A stretch of 64,000 nt of DNA from Clostridia bacterium (GTDB lineage Bacteria > Bacillota > Clostridia > Christensenellales > CAG-1252): the NCBI GenBank assembly GCA_017394805.1, contig JAFPXC010000033.1:1-64000 (forward strand). Direction: 5' to 3'. The notes below the pieces were generated by a model that saw only the letters and a program-made list of their open reading frames with translations, did no database searches and was not told the DNA's origin. Below are positions 15,670 through 23,983 of this stretch, in pieces. The translations under genes and the position numbers were made by a program. The stretch's first letter is position 1; each line of letters begins with the position of its first letter.

Positions 15670-18600
15670 ATGAAATTCAAACATTTATTGACAGTATTGC
15701 TTGTCCTCACCATTTGCTTCAGCCTTTGTTTAGTGGCTGTCGCTTGCGGCGAGAACAAAACCGAAGAGCCTTCCGGTACGACCGAAGAGACCAAAGCGGA
15801 AGAGACCAAAGAAACCGAGTCTCTCCTCGTCGGCAACGGCAGGTTCGAACAATTCGGCGAAGGCTCCGCCCCCAACACGGCGACTTCTTGGTCGGGCTCC
15901 ACGTCCGACTCTACCGTCGACACCGTTGCGGGCGTCGTTCCCATGAAGCAAGCCGACTACAACGCGGCTATGAGCAAGTGGAACAATCTGGCCTACCCCG
16001 GCAACGTGCCCGAAGCGGAGGAGAACAACCACGTAATGTTAATCTACAACAGCGGGGCTACCGTATACACGTACAAGCCCACCGCGCAACTTACCACGAC
16101 CATCGGCGCCTACTACAAGTATTCGGTGCAGTTGTTGGTCAAGAGCGGCGAAGTCGGCGTTTCCGCAGGTAGCGGTGCCTACGTCACCTTCACGGGTTCG
16201 GTCTATCATCAATTCGGACCTTTCGCCGAGACCGACGGCTGGCAAACGATTACTTTGTACGTCGCCGCCTCGCAAGCGTCCGAGCAAAAGGTCAACGTAG
16301 CCTTGTCCTTGGGCATCGACGGCAACCCCTCCGCGGGTTACGTCTTCTTCGACAACGTCGTTGCCGAGAAGATCACGGCCGCCCAATACGCCGAGGCCGA
16401 TCTCACCGACGCGGCCAAGACCGCGGCGTACAGTATGCTCGTACCCGACGGCAACTTCATCAACAGCACAGACACTTCCGCCGTCAAGACGCCCGCCACT
16501 TGGTCGGGCAATAGCGGCAAAGGCAACGGTAGCAACGCCAACAGCACCTACGTCCGTTCGGGCATCGTCACCACGGACGCCGACGGTTGGGCCGCCTGGA
16601 ACGACGCCGCATCTCTCACCGCCGACAACGTCAAGACCCCCTATGACGTAGAGGAAGTCAAGGACGGCTTGTCCTCGGACGGGAAGATCCTCGCCATCAG
16701 CAACGACTTCGCGTTGTCCCCCGCCGGTGCCAAACTCTTGGAGGAGTGTTACACTTCCTACGGTTTCACCAACACGATGAAGATGCACATCGCGCCCAAC
16801 ACCGCCTACGCTTTGAGCGTGTGGGTGTACACCGACCTCAACACCGCGGCCGAGGTCACCGAAGCCATGACCGCCCGCGAGGCCACCGACCTCGATAGCG
16901 ACAAAGACCACACCACCTTTGGTGCCAACGTCATTTTCAGCGGTTTCGGCGATTTCGCCTTCAACAATATCGACACCCAAAAGACTTGGAAGAAATACAC
17001 CTTCTACGTCATCGGTTCCGCCACGCGCTACAAAGACGTCAACGTCGAGTTGTGGCTTGGTAAAGGCGGTATGGACGACGCGACCCGCGCCAGCGGCACC
17101 GTCTATTTCGACAACCTCACCCTCACCCCGTTGGACTACGCCACGAGAGAGGCCGCCATTGCCGCTTGCCAAGAGTTCGTCGCCACCGCCGACGGTCGCG
17201 CTTTGGTGGTCAATATGGCCGACAACGCCGAGGAACTTATCGCCAACGGCAACTTCCAAGACGGCACCAACGGTTGGACGCTCGAGGCCGTCAACGGCGT
17301 GCGTGACACCGCCGCCGACGTCAAGACCGCCGTCATCGACACCGTCGCCAACGCGGACAAAGACGCCGCTTGGTGGAAAGAAACTTACGCTTTGGACGCC
17401 AACCCCTTGGCGCCCCACACCTTCAACCCCGTGTTGATGATCAACAACGTCAACCCCAGCGCCTATCGCGTGCGCACCGAGGGCACCGTCCAAATCAAGG
17501 CCAACCTCTTCTATCGCGTGGCCGTTTGGGTGAAGACCGCCGACATTGACAGCGAGAAAGGCATCACCGTGGCTTTGATGAACGCGGACGGCGATACCGC
17601 TTTGTCCAGTTTCAGCACCGTCAATACCGCTTCCTACGAGAACGAGATCGAGGGCGTCAACGGCTACGAGCAGTTGGAGTTCTACGTCAAAGGTAGCAAC
17701 CTCGTCACCGAAAACACCGCCACGGGCGACAACAAAGAGGTCTATATCCTCATCACCTTCGGCACGGGCAACAACTTCGACACCGACGAGTTCTTGGCCG
17801 GTAAGGTCTTCATCGCCAACGTCAATATGCAACAAATCGACGAGAGCGAGTATTCCGACCACTCCTCCAATTCGACCTACAGCAAGTCCTATTCGTTCGC
17901 CGCGTCCAGCGGTTCCACGAGCGGTGCTTTCGCCGACAGCAAATTCGACGTAGTCACCTACGACGCCGACAAGGTCAATGCGGACGGCACGCAAAAAGGT
18001 CTCTACAAGCCCTCTTCTTGGACGGTCACTTCGGCCGCCAACGTCAACGCCGGCATCCTCAACGTCACCCAAACCGCTTTCGTGGACGAATTGAGAACGC
18101 TCACCCAATACGACTTCGGCGAGGTGTACAACGCTTGGGCGGATTCGGTTGCCGAGGACGTCAAACGCGACTACAACGTGGACTTCGGCGCGCCCAACGT
18201 CTTCATGGCCTACACCACCAAAGACGAGGCCGTCAAAGCCGTCAAGGTGCTCAACAACAGCTCCATAAGCCTCAGCACCAACAAATACTATATCATTCGT
18301 TGCTACGTTCGTGCCATAGGCACGAGGGGCCAAATCGAGTTCTCCACGACGGGCAACAAAGAAAGCGTCGTCGTTGACTTCGGCGTCAAGACCGCCGAAG
18401 ACGGCACCGTTACCACCACTCCCGTCGCAGAGAGCGCTTGGGAAGAGATCTGCTTCGCCGTCCGCACGGGCAGCTTCGGCTCGGTCTCCGCCACCATCAA
18501 CGTCTACCTCGGCAACTACTCCGAGGACAAGAACGCCGCCGACGCGGACAAGCCCACCTATCAGGGCGTCATCTTCGCCGACTCCTTCACCTGCTACGCC

Positions 18601-19782
18601 ATTGACGAGGACGTCTACGCGGCATTCGTGGACAACGGCGCGGACAGTGCCAACTTCACCACCGAGACCTTCGAGAAGGCCACCACTTCCACCGAGCCCG
18701 TTGAGCCCACTTCCTGGACGGGTAGCGGCTCCTCCGACAACGCCAGGGTCAAAGGCATCTACAACCGCAACTACACCACGACCAAGTTGGAGTACAAAGA
18801 CAAAGTGAAGACCGTGGATGAGGAAGGCAACGAGAAGACCGAAACCCAGTCCATCGAGGAGAAGGAACTCACCGCCGCCAACGTGTTCGACGCCACCGGC
18901 CTCACCGCGGGTGCCGACTTGGGCAACGGCGTCTTGGTCATCAACAACCAGGAGGCGGGCTACTACAACTACAAGAGCGCTTCCCTCACCTTGGCTTCCA
19001 AGACCGCTTACGCGCTCACCTTGGACGCGCGCACCTTCAATATCGCCGAGGGTGAATTTGCCCGCGTGCGCGTTTCCGTCGGTGACGACAACTTCGACCT
19101 CGCCTTCAACAGCGAGCACGTCTACAAAGTAGACGAGGCCGGCAACTACGTCTTGGCGGACGGCGCAAACGTCTACGAAGCGAAAGGTAGCGCTTGGACG
19201 CGTCTCTCCTTCTACTTGCAGAACGCCAAGTCCACTTCCGTCACGGCGTACGTTCAGTTGATGCTCGGTATGTCCGCCCTCGAGGCCGGTGTGGACGGTT
19301 CGCAAGCCGTCAGAGGTACCGCCTTGTTCGACAACGTCACCTTCGAGCAAATCACCGCCGAGGCCTTCAACACCGAGTACGCCAAGGTGTACGTTCTCAA
19401 CGCCGAGAACGAAGTCACCAAGGACGAAGCGGGCAACGACGTCAAAGCCGCCGGTGCCGACCGCTATCAACTCTCCGCCAAGGCCGTGCGCATCTCGGAC
19501 GACTACTCCAGCGATCCCGAGGACGAAAAGAAAGATGAAGAGAATGAGAAAGAGCCCGAAAAGACCGACTCTTCTCTCCTGTGGCTCTACATCACTTCCA
19601 TCGTCATCGCCGGCATCCTCATTATCGTTATCGTCGTATGGCTTATCCGTCGCTTTATGCCCAAGAAGGTGTTGAAGCGCACCAAGAAAGACGTCGACTA
19701 CGACCGCAACAACGGCGACGAGAATGCGAACGCCAAGTCCACCAAGGACGAGAAGAAGACGGACGACGAGTTCAAAGACTAA
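15670..19782 (+). CDS. giant surface lipoprotein with five jelly-roll-like repeats and a C-terminal membrane anchor
   Basis: A 1,370-residue protein. Residues 1-26 are a lipoprotein signal ending in AVAC (Cys26), followed by a Thr/Glu-rich acidic linker. Five repeats follow, each opening with a degenerate NGNF-like block and closing with a (V/T)-(Y/F/L)-F-(D/A)-(N/D) strand: about 54-229, 258-482, 524-717, 755-971 and 995-1222. Inside each are a W-rich strand and YVxA/FYV strands. This pattern is like carbohydrate-binding beta-sandwich modules. An acidic spacer leads to a transmembrane helix (about 1303-1327) and a charged cytoplasmic tail. Having both a lipid anchor and a C-terminal helix is unusual. 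No catalytic motif is seen. Glycan binding or a cell-surface scaffold role is inference. Monocistronic, with its own promoter and terminator. Confidence 0.9.
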   Translation: MKFKHLLTVLLVLTICFSLCLVAVACGENKTEEPSGTTEETKAEETKETESLLVGNGRFEQFGEGSAPNTATSWSGSTSDSTVDTVAGVVPMKQADYNAAMSKWNNLAYPGNVPEAEENNHVMLIYNSGATVYTYKPTAQLTTTIGAYYKYSVQLLVKSGEVGVSAGSGAYVTFTGSVYHQFGPFAETDGWQTITLYVAASQASEQKVNVALSLGIDGNPSAGYVFFDNVVAEKITAAQYAEADLTDAAKTAAYSMLVPDGNFINSTDTSAVKTPATWSGNSGKGNGSNANSTYVRSGIVTTDADGWAAWNDAASLTADNVKTPYDVEEVKDGLSSDGKILAISNDFALSPAGAKLLEECYTSYGFTNTMKMHIAPNTAYALSVWVYTDLNTAAEVTEAMTAREATDLDSDKDHTTFGANVIFSGFGDFAFNNIDTQKTWKKYTFYVIGSATRYKDVNVELWLGKGGMDDATRASGTVYFDNLTLTPLDYATREAAIAACQEFVATADGRALVVNMADNAEELIANGNFQDGTNGWTLEAVNGVRDTAADVKTAVIDTVANADKDAAWWKETYALDANPLAPHTFNPVLMINNVNPSAYRVRTEGTVQIKANLFYRVAVWVKTADIDSEKGITVALMNADGDTALSSFSTVNTASYENEIEGVNGYEQLEFYVKGSNLVTENTATGDNKEVYILITFGTGNNFDTDEFLAGKVFIANVNMQQIDESEYSDHSSNSTYSKSYSFAASSGSTSGAFADSKFDVVTYDADKVNADGTQKGLYKPSSWTVTSAANVNAGILNVTQTAFVDELRTLTQYDFGEVYNAWADSVAEDVKRDYNVDFGAPNVFMAYTTKDEAVKAVKVLNNSSISLSTNKYYIIRCYVRAIGTRGQIEFSTTGNKESVVVDFGVKTAEDGTVTTTPVAESAWEEICFAVRTGSFGSVSATINVYLGNYSEDKNAADADKPTYQGVIFADSFTCYAIDEDVYAAFVDNGADSANFTTETFEKATTSTEPVEPTSWTGSGSSDNARVKGIYNRNYTTTKLEYKDKVKTVDEEGNEKTETQSIEEKELTAANVFDATGLTAGADLGNGVLVINNQEAGYYNYKSASLTLASKTAYALTLDARTFNIAEGEFARVRVSVGDDNFDLAFNSEHVYKVDEAGNYVLADGANVYEAKGSAWTRLSFYLQNAKSTSVTAYVQLMLGMSALEAGVDGSQAVRGTALFDNVTFEQITAEAFNTEYAKVYVLNAENEVTKDEAGNDVKAAGADRYQLSAKAVRISDDYSSDPEDEKKDEENEKEPEKTDSSLLWLYITSIVIAGILIIVIVVWLIRRFMPKKVLKRTKKDVDYDRNNGDENANAKSTKDEKKTDDEFKD

Positions 19783-19800
19783 TCCCCGTTTTCAAACCAA

Positions 19801-19832
19801 AGCACCCTGCTTCACCGCAGGGTGCTTTTTTT
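19801..19832 (+). terminator. terminator of the lipoprotein gene
   Basis: AGCACCCTGC pairs with GCAGGGTGCT around a short loop, followed by a run of T residues. Confidence 0.95.
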
Positions 19833-19861
19833 GTGCCGCGAGCAATTCCTTTGCGCGCGTT

Positions 19862-20134
19862 CTATCGTATGCGTATCCGCACGCGCTCGCCTACTCTTGG
19901 CGGCGCGCCCCCCTCCCCCACGTCTTCCTTGCGCACCGCGTAGCGTGCGCTCACGTTTTCCACGGTGTCGTACGGCGCCCAGGTATGCATAAGGTACCCT
20001 TCCACCCATAGCCGCTGCCCCGCATACAACGCCGCGTCTTCCAACGCGTTCAGTTCGGCTATGCGGTCGACCGTCGTATGGTATCGTGCGGCAAGCGACG
20101 CAATGTTCTCTCCTTTTTTGACCGAAATTATCAT
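19862..20134 (-). CDS. small LysM-domain protein
   Basis: A 90-residue protein made of one clear LysM (ISVKKGENIASLAARYHTTV to AGQRLWVEG) and a second, degenerate one (APYDTVENVSARYAVRKEDV to VGERVRIR). LysM binds peptidoglycan or spore-cortex glycans. There is no signal peptide, so it may be a mother-cell spore protein of the SafA/YaaH kind or a cytoplasmic protein; this is undecided. GAGGTG precedes the ATG. It is divergent from the spoVB-like flippase, and its likely promoter (TTGGCA-16 bp-TATACT, 20203-20176 on the minus strand) lies over the start of that gene. Confidence 0.88.
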   Translation of the reverse strand: MIISVKKGENIASLAARYHTTVDRIAELNALEDAALYAGQRLWVEGYLMHTWAPYDTVENVSARYAVRKEDVGEGGAPPRVGERVRIRIR

Positions 20135-20183
20135 TTTTTCACCTCATCATACTATATGCCGCACCGCCGACATACAGTATATC

Positions 20184-21707
20184 GTGAAAAAGACCGTTGC
20201 CAACACCACCATCATCGTCATGTGCTTTTCCTTAGTCACCCGCCTTATCGCCTTTCTCTTCAAGGTATTCCTTTCGCGCACATTGGGGGCGGAGGCTTTG
20301 GGGCTGTTCGGCATGGGTACGGCCGTTTTCGGCCTTCTCACCATGATACCCTCGTCGGGCATTCCGCTCACCGTATCGCGCCGTGTTGCCGAAACGACGG
20401 ACGACCGCCGAGCCTTCTCCACCGTATCGACGGGGCTACTGCTCGCCCTCGCCGTCAACGCCCTTACGGTGGGGCTCTTTATTCTTCTCCGCCACCCCAT
20501 TTTGGGCTTATTCGCCGACCAACGCGCCGAAAAGGTGGTGCTCATCATGTTGCCCGCCACGTTCAGCACGTGCGTCTACAACGTACTGCGCGCCTTTATG
20601 ATGGGGCGCAAGCACTACGTCGCCTATTCCGTCACCGAAACCTTCGAGGAAATCGTCAACGTCGTAGTCGTTTTGCTCGTTATGTACGGCGGATACGTGG
20701 CGCTGTCGGGCGGCGAAACGCTGGCCGCGGCCTTCCTCGTGGGCGACGTCGCCACGCTTATCCTATTGGTCGTGCTCTATCTCGTCTTCCGCGGTCGTCT
20801 TGCGCGCCCCGCGCCCCTTGCGCCTATCGTCAAGAGCAGTACCCCCATCACCTTGATGCGCCTTTTCACCGCGCTTGCCGCCACCTTTACGGCCGTCGTA
20901 TTGCCCAACCGTATGGTCGCGGCGGGTATGACCGTCGCGGGTGCCACCGCCGCTTACGGCGAAGCCGTAGGCATGGCCTACCCCCTCCTCTTCGCCCCTC
21001 TTGCCGTCACATCCTCGCTGTCCGTCGTGCTATTGCCCGAACTCGCCCGTCTCAACGTGGGCGGTCGCCCCGGCGACGTCGCCAAAAAGATTGATACGGG
21101 GATGCACTACGTCCTACTCATCTCATCCTTTTTCTTCATCGTCTACGCCGCGTTGGGCACGCAGTTGGGCACTCTCATCTACGGCAACCAAGCGGCGGGC
21201 GAATTCGTCACGTTCGCGGCGGGGCTTGTCTTTCCGCTCACCTTGGCCCAACTCACCAACACGGCCCTCAACTCCCTCAGATTGGAACTCAAATGCTTCT
21301 TCAACAGCCTTTTGGGACTTGCCGCTATGGGACTTTGCCTGTGGTTTTTACCCGCCGTATTGGGCGTTTTTGCCCTCGCCGTCGCGCAAACGGCGTTCTT
21401 CCTCGTCTCCTTCACCGCCAACTTCTTGGTGCTTGCCCGCAAAGGCTACACGGCGATGGCATTTGCCAAACCCTTCCTCAAAATAGCGGCGGGGAGCGTG
21501 CTCATCACCGCGCTCACCACACTCATGCGGCTATGGCTCTCGAACGCCAACCTCTTGGCGTCCACGATCATCTGCGGCGCTACGGCAGGCGTACTGTACG
21601 TCGCGTTGGTACTTCTCACCAAGTCGTTCAACGTGCAGGTCGTCTTCGACTTTCTGCGTTTGCATGATCGCCGCAAGAAGAGCAAGCGCCATTCCGCGCA
21701 AGGATAG
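20184..21707 (+). CDS. SpoVB-like polysaccharide/lipid flippase (MOP superfamily)
   Basis: A 507-residue polytopic membrane protein with about 14 helices. The N-terminus (SLVTRLIAFLFKVFLSRTLGAEALGLFGM) is the hallmark of SpoVB/MurJ-type MATE-like flippases that move lipid-linked glycans across the membrane. In B. subtilis, SpoVB is needed for spore cortex synthesis. The GTG at 20184 is chosen because it places the family N-terminus correctly; no strong Shine-Dalgarno is visible, and the longer upstream frame is the antisense of the LysM gene. Clostridia often carry several paralogues, so the spoVB role is likely but not certain. Confidence 0.85.
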   Translation: MKKTVANTTIIVMCFSLVTRLIAFLFKVFLSRTLGAEALGLFGMGTAVFGLLTMIPSSGIPLTVSRRVAETTDDRRAFSTVSTGLLLALAVNALTVGLFILLRHPILGLFADQRAEKVVLIMLPATFSTCVYNVLRAFMMGRKHYVAYSVTETFEEIVNVVVVLLVMYGGYVALSGGETLAAAFLVGDVATLILLVVLYLVFRGRLARPAPLAPIVKSSTPITLMRLFTALAATFTAVVLPNRMVAAGMTVAGATAAYGEAVGMAYPLLFAPLAVTSSLSVVLLPELARLNVGGRPGDVAKKIDTGMHYVLLISSFFFIVYAALGTQLGTLIYGNQAAGEFVTFAAGLVFPLTLAQLTNTALNSLRLELKCFFNSLLGLAAMGLCLWFLPAVLGVFALAVAQTAFFLVSFTANFLVLARKGYTAMAFAKPFLKIAAGSVLITALTTLMRLWLSNANLLASTIICGATAGVLYVALVLLTKSFNVQVVFDFLRLHDRRKKSKRHSAQG

Positions 21708-21753
21708 AAAGCGGCGTATATTCCCGATAAATCGCTTATCCACCGCTTTTTCC

Positions 21754-21783
21754 TTGCATTATGTCATAGCATAGTGCTATACT
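21754..21783 (+). promoter_or_regulatory. folT promoter
   Basis: TTGCAT (21754-21759), 18 bp, TATACT (21778-21783), placing the transcript start at the 5' edge of the riboswitch. Confidence 0.75.
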
Positions 21784-21787
21784 GATA

Positions 21788-21884
21788 GTGCAAAGTAGAC
21801 GCCGCGCGTTTGAGTGTTGCAAGATGGGATGTTGCTTGCAAACGAAATGGTACGCCCTGCGGTGCGGCGTCGCGTCCGTTGCAC
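21788..21884 (+). promoter_or_regulatory. tetrahydrofolate (THF) riboswitch
   Basis: The leader of folT matches the class I THF riboswitch by memory of its consensus. P1 is GTGCAA (21788-21793) with TTGCAC (21879-21884). Conserved blocks AGTAGACG, CGCGTT-GAGTG, GATGGGATGT, AACGAAA, GCGGTG-CGGCGTC and GCGTCCG occur in the right order. Downstream, CCTTCC (21894-21899) can pair with GGAGGG (21907-21912), the folT Shine-Dalgarno, with a 7-nt loop, so translation control is the likely output: bound folate would favour sequestration. Confidence 0.9.
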
Positions 21885-21916
21885 GTCAATGGACCTTCCT
21901 TTGCTTGGAGGGTTAT

Positions 21917-22639
21917 ATGAAAAAACGCACTTTACTCACCACGCGCGACGTGGCTTTCTCGGCCGTTTTGGTCGCATTGGGCATCGTCACCAACTCTTTC
22001 GCCTTGGATACGGGCACGCACTCCGTCACGTTTACTTATACCGTGTGTTTCATCGCGGGGCACTTTTTCGGCCCGCTGGTAGGCGCGCTCGTAGGCGGCA
22101 TAGGCGACATCGTGGGCTGTTTCGTCAAGGGTTATTCGCCCAACCCCCTCATTTTGGTGGGTTCGGTGCTCGTCGGTCTTCTCCCCGGGCTTATCCAACT
22201 CCTTTCGCGCCGCGCCAAGGTCAAAAAGGATCTCTATCCGCCTCTTTGGACGGTCGTATCCTTCGTGGTCACCTACGTGGTCGTCACCGTGTTCTGGAAC
22301 ACCTTTGCCCTGTGGTTCAGTTACGCCCGCGCGTCCAAGACCTATTGGGTATATATGCTCGCGCGCCTGCCCTTGCAGACCATCGTTTGGGCTATCAATC
22401 TCGGGCTTTCGCTCGTCCTCTACCCCGTCCTGTCCCGCGTGTTGCGCGTTTCGCCCACCTCGGTCATTCAAAAGATCAAGGAGCGCAAGGACGAGGACGT
22501 GCCCCCCGCGCCGCGCCCTCGGCGCACGGTCAAGCAAGTGCTATGCCAAGATTATCTCAACCCCTTCCTCGCGGCCACCATCGTCACGGGCGTCATCTTG
22601 GTCGCCGTCCTTATCGGCGTGCTGTATTGCAGAGTATAA
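21917..22639 (+). CDS. folT: folate ECF transporter substrate-binding (S) component
   Basis: A 240-residue membrane protein of the ECF S-component family with about six helices. It starts MKKRTLLTTRDVAFSAVLVALGIVTNSF and carries the GHFFGPLVGALVGGIGDI segment typical of S-components. These bind a vitamin and dock onto the shared EcfAAT energy module, which is not in this window. Folate specificity is supported by the THF riboswitch directly upstream. The ATG at 21917 follows GGAGGG; the longer upstream frame runs through the riboswitch and is not real. The C-terminus has a long basic linker and one extra helix. Confidence 0.9.
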   Translation: MKKRTLLTTRDVAFSAVLVALGIVTNSFALDTGTHSVTFTYTVCFIAGHFFGPLVGALVGGIGDIVGCFVKGYSPNPLILVGSVLVGLLPGLIQLLSRRAKVKKDLYPPLWTVVSFVVTYVVVTVFWNTFALWFSYARASKTYWVYMLARLPLQTIVWAINLGLSLVLYPVLSRVLRVSPTSVIQKIKERKDEDVPPAPRPRRTVKQVLCQDYLNPFLAATIVTGVILVAVLIGVLYCRV

Positions 22640-22651
22640 CCCCAACGAAGC

Positions 22652-22690
22652 AAAAACCGCGTGCTTCCTTGCGAAATGCACGCGGTTTTT
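22652..22690 (+). terminator. folT terminator
   Basis: ACCGCGTGC pairs with GCACGCGGT around a 13-nt loop, followed by five T residues; an A-run on the other side may make it bidirectional. Confidence 0.92.
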
Positions 22691-22724
22691 CTATATTTTC
22701 TCGTTTTTACTATGCTATCTTGCG

Positions 22725-22904
22725 CTAATCCTCGTCGTCGTCCGTACCGAAGGTAGCGATGGGATGCACGGCCCCCGTATCGACGTCTATCGCCACGCCG
22801 TCGCACACCTCCACGAGGACGTTACCCGCGTCGTTCACGTAGGTATGCCCGCCGACCGATATACCGCAATTATCCGTTTTTATATCAAAAAAGGTTTTGC
22901 TTAT
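22725..22904 (-). CDS. small acidic ORF of about 59 codons without a canonical start
   Basis: On the minus strand an open frame encodes roughly 59 residues, with the segment CGISVGGHTYVNDAGNVLVE and an acidic end TDDDED. A perfect AGGAGG (22918-22913) and a promoter lie upstream. But the ATG 1 nt behind the Shine-Dalgarno (22911) is in another frame and stops after 8 codons, while the long frame begins after a TGA and its first plausible initiator at normal spacing (8 nt) is ATA at 22904. Either one base was gained near the start (a frameshift or sequencing error) or an AUA start is used. Function unknown. Confidence 0.45.
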   Translation of the reverse strand: MSKTFFDIKTDNCGISVGGHTYVNDAGNVLVEVCDGVAIDVDTGAVHPIATFGTDDDED

Positions 22905-22930
22905 AGTTCATACCTCCTATTCTGCTAATA

Positions 22931-22958
22931 CTAATAGCACGATTTTCCCATTTGTCAA
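22931..22958 (-). promoter_or_regulatory. promoter of the small acidic ORF
   Basis: Minus-strand TTGACA (22958-22953), a 16-bp spacer, TATTAG (22936-22931). A second TATTAG lies at 22930-22925. Confidence 0.65.
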
Positions 22959-22971
22959 TAGCGCGATTCGC

Positions 22972-23075
22972 GCGGAAGACGGGCGCCCCGGGGGCCGAAG
23001 CTTTGCGAGGCGCGAACCCTTGGGTTCGATTACCGTCAAGGCTTCAAAAAAGCACGCTTCTTGCGTGCCTTTTTT
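22972..23075 (-). repeat. left copy: tRNA-Gly 3'-end fragment plus 86-bp repeat with hairpin
   Basis: The 12-bp tRNA-Gly(CCC) end GCGGAAGACGGG (22972-22983, plus-strand reading) is followed by an 86-bp block (22990-23075) nearly identical to 24283-24370. The block contains GAACCC-TTGGGTTC, a GAAGC/GCTTC pair, and GCACGC-TTCTT-GCGTGC with A and T runs (a terminator). Just outside, the 12-mer CCTAAAAGATAC occurs twice (23087-23098, 23117-23128). No gene is seen in 23076-23159. Confidence 0.8.
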
Positions 23076-23159
23076 GTCTAAGAGCGCCTAAAAGATACAT
23101 TTCCAAGCTAAAACCACCTAAAAGATACGCGCCTACTGCCTCTACAATCCGGAATTATT

Positions 23160-23903
23160 CTATAGCTTTACAGCTTTTATAATAAGAAAATCCGGCTTAT
23201 GATAAAGATCATAGTATTCAGGATACTTCCTTAAAATCTCCTCTGTCGGATAAGGTTCTTCCATCTTAAGTATCATAAAGCCGTTGTCAGATAGTGTATT
23301 CACAATTGTGGAGAACATCCTGTGATATTTTTGAACACCTTCAACAAACCATTTGGATTCTTTTTTTCCTTCCACACAATAATTAGATATATTTACATGA
23401 AGTTTTTTGCCGTTTTCATTACGCGTCCATCTGTCGCCCGTACCAGAATAGCAGGTAACAAGCGGGTGCTCCTGGGAGAAAATGAAGCTACCGCTCTTTT
23501 TTATTAATCTGGAAACGTTTCTTACTACCCCCTGAAAATCCTCGACATAATGGAAGGCCAACGAACTGATCACCACATCAAAAGTTTCGTTTATTGCATC
23601 AATATCTTCCATAGGCATTTTAAGATAAGTAATATGAGGATCACTATTTTCGCTTTGAGCTACAGACAACATTTTCTCTGAAATATCAACACCGGTAACT
23701 TTGACCGCCCCACGCTTTATATAATCAACGCAGCGCTCGCCTGATCCACAGCCAAGATCAAGAATTATTTTCCCTTCTAGCTTAGGAAGCAACGAGATCA
23801 GTGTCGGTATTTCAAACAGGTTGTTTGCATTATTTTCACGCTCCCGAAGTTTTCTGTATTCGCTAAAAAAAATCTCATTATCATAAATATTCTGCTTTGC
23901 CAT
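23160..23903 (-). CDS. class I SAM-dependent methyltransferase, probably horizontally acquired
   Basis: A 247-residue Rossmann-fold methyltransferase: motif I ILDLGCGSGERCVDYIKRG, acidic loop VTGVDISEKML, then FDVVISSLAFHYVEDF and the post-motif SRLIKKSGSFIFSQEHP. These are general methyltransferase features; the acceptor is unknown. It is clearly more AT-rich than the genes around it (codons such as ATA, TTA and AAA are frequent), while neighbours are GC-rich. It is flanked by direct repeats, a hairpin array and tRNA-Gly fragments. GGAAGG lies upstream of the ATG, which is chosen over a longer frame at 23983 that would overlap the promoter. Confidence 0.9.
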   Translation of the reverse strand: MAKQNIYDNEIFFSEYRKLRERENNANNLFEIPTLISLLPKLEGKIILDLGCGSGERCVDYIKRGAVKVTGVDISEKMLSVAQSENSDPHITYLKMPMEDIDAINETFDVVISSLAFHYVEDFQGVVRNVSRLIKKSGSFIFSQEHPLVTCYSGTGDRWTRNENGKKLHVNISNYCVEGKKESKWFVEGVQKYHRMFSTIVNTLSDNGFMILKMEEPYPTEEILRKYPEYYDLYHKPDFLIIKAVKL

Positions 23904-23954
23904 AACAGTAACATCCTTCCCAAATCCCGATTTGTTGAGTTCTTTTCACGGTTC

Positions 23955-23983
23955 ATTATAACATAAAAATGTGAAATTATCAA
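23955..23983 (-). promoter_or_regulatory. methyltransferase promoter
   Basis: Minus-strand TTGATA (23983-23978), 17 bp, TATAAT (23960-23955). The -35 directly touches the edge of the hairpin array. Confidence 0.8.

Noticed and set aside
16039-19470. A 1,143-codon open frame antisense to the giant lipoprotein gene
   Set aside because: It is Val/Gly/Asp-rich without any domain, has no RBS, and mirrors the GC-biased codon use of the sense gene, which has a signal peptide, repeats, promoter and terminator.
22990-23075. A short tRNA-like gene (GAAGC...GCTTC with GGGTTCGATT)
   Set aside because: A T-arm-like stretch is present, but no anticodon arm or full acceptor can be drawn in about 50 nt, so it is kept as a repeat.
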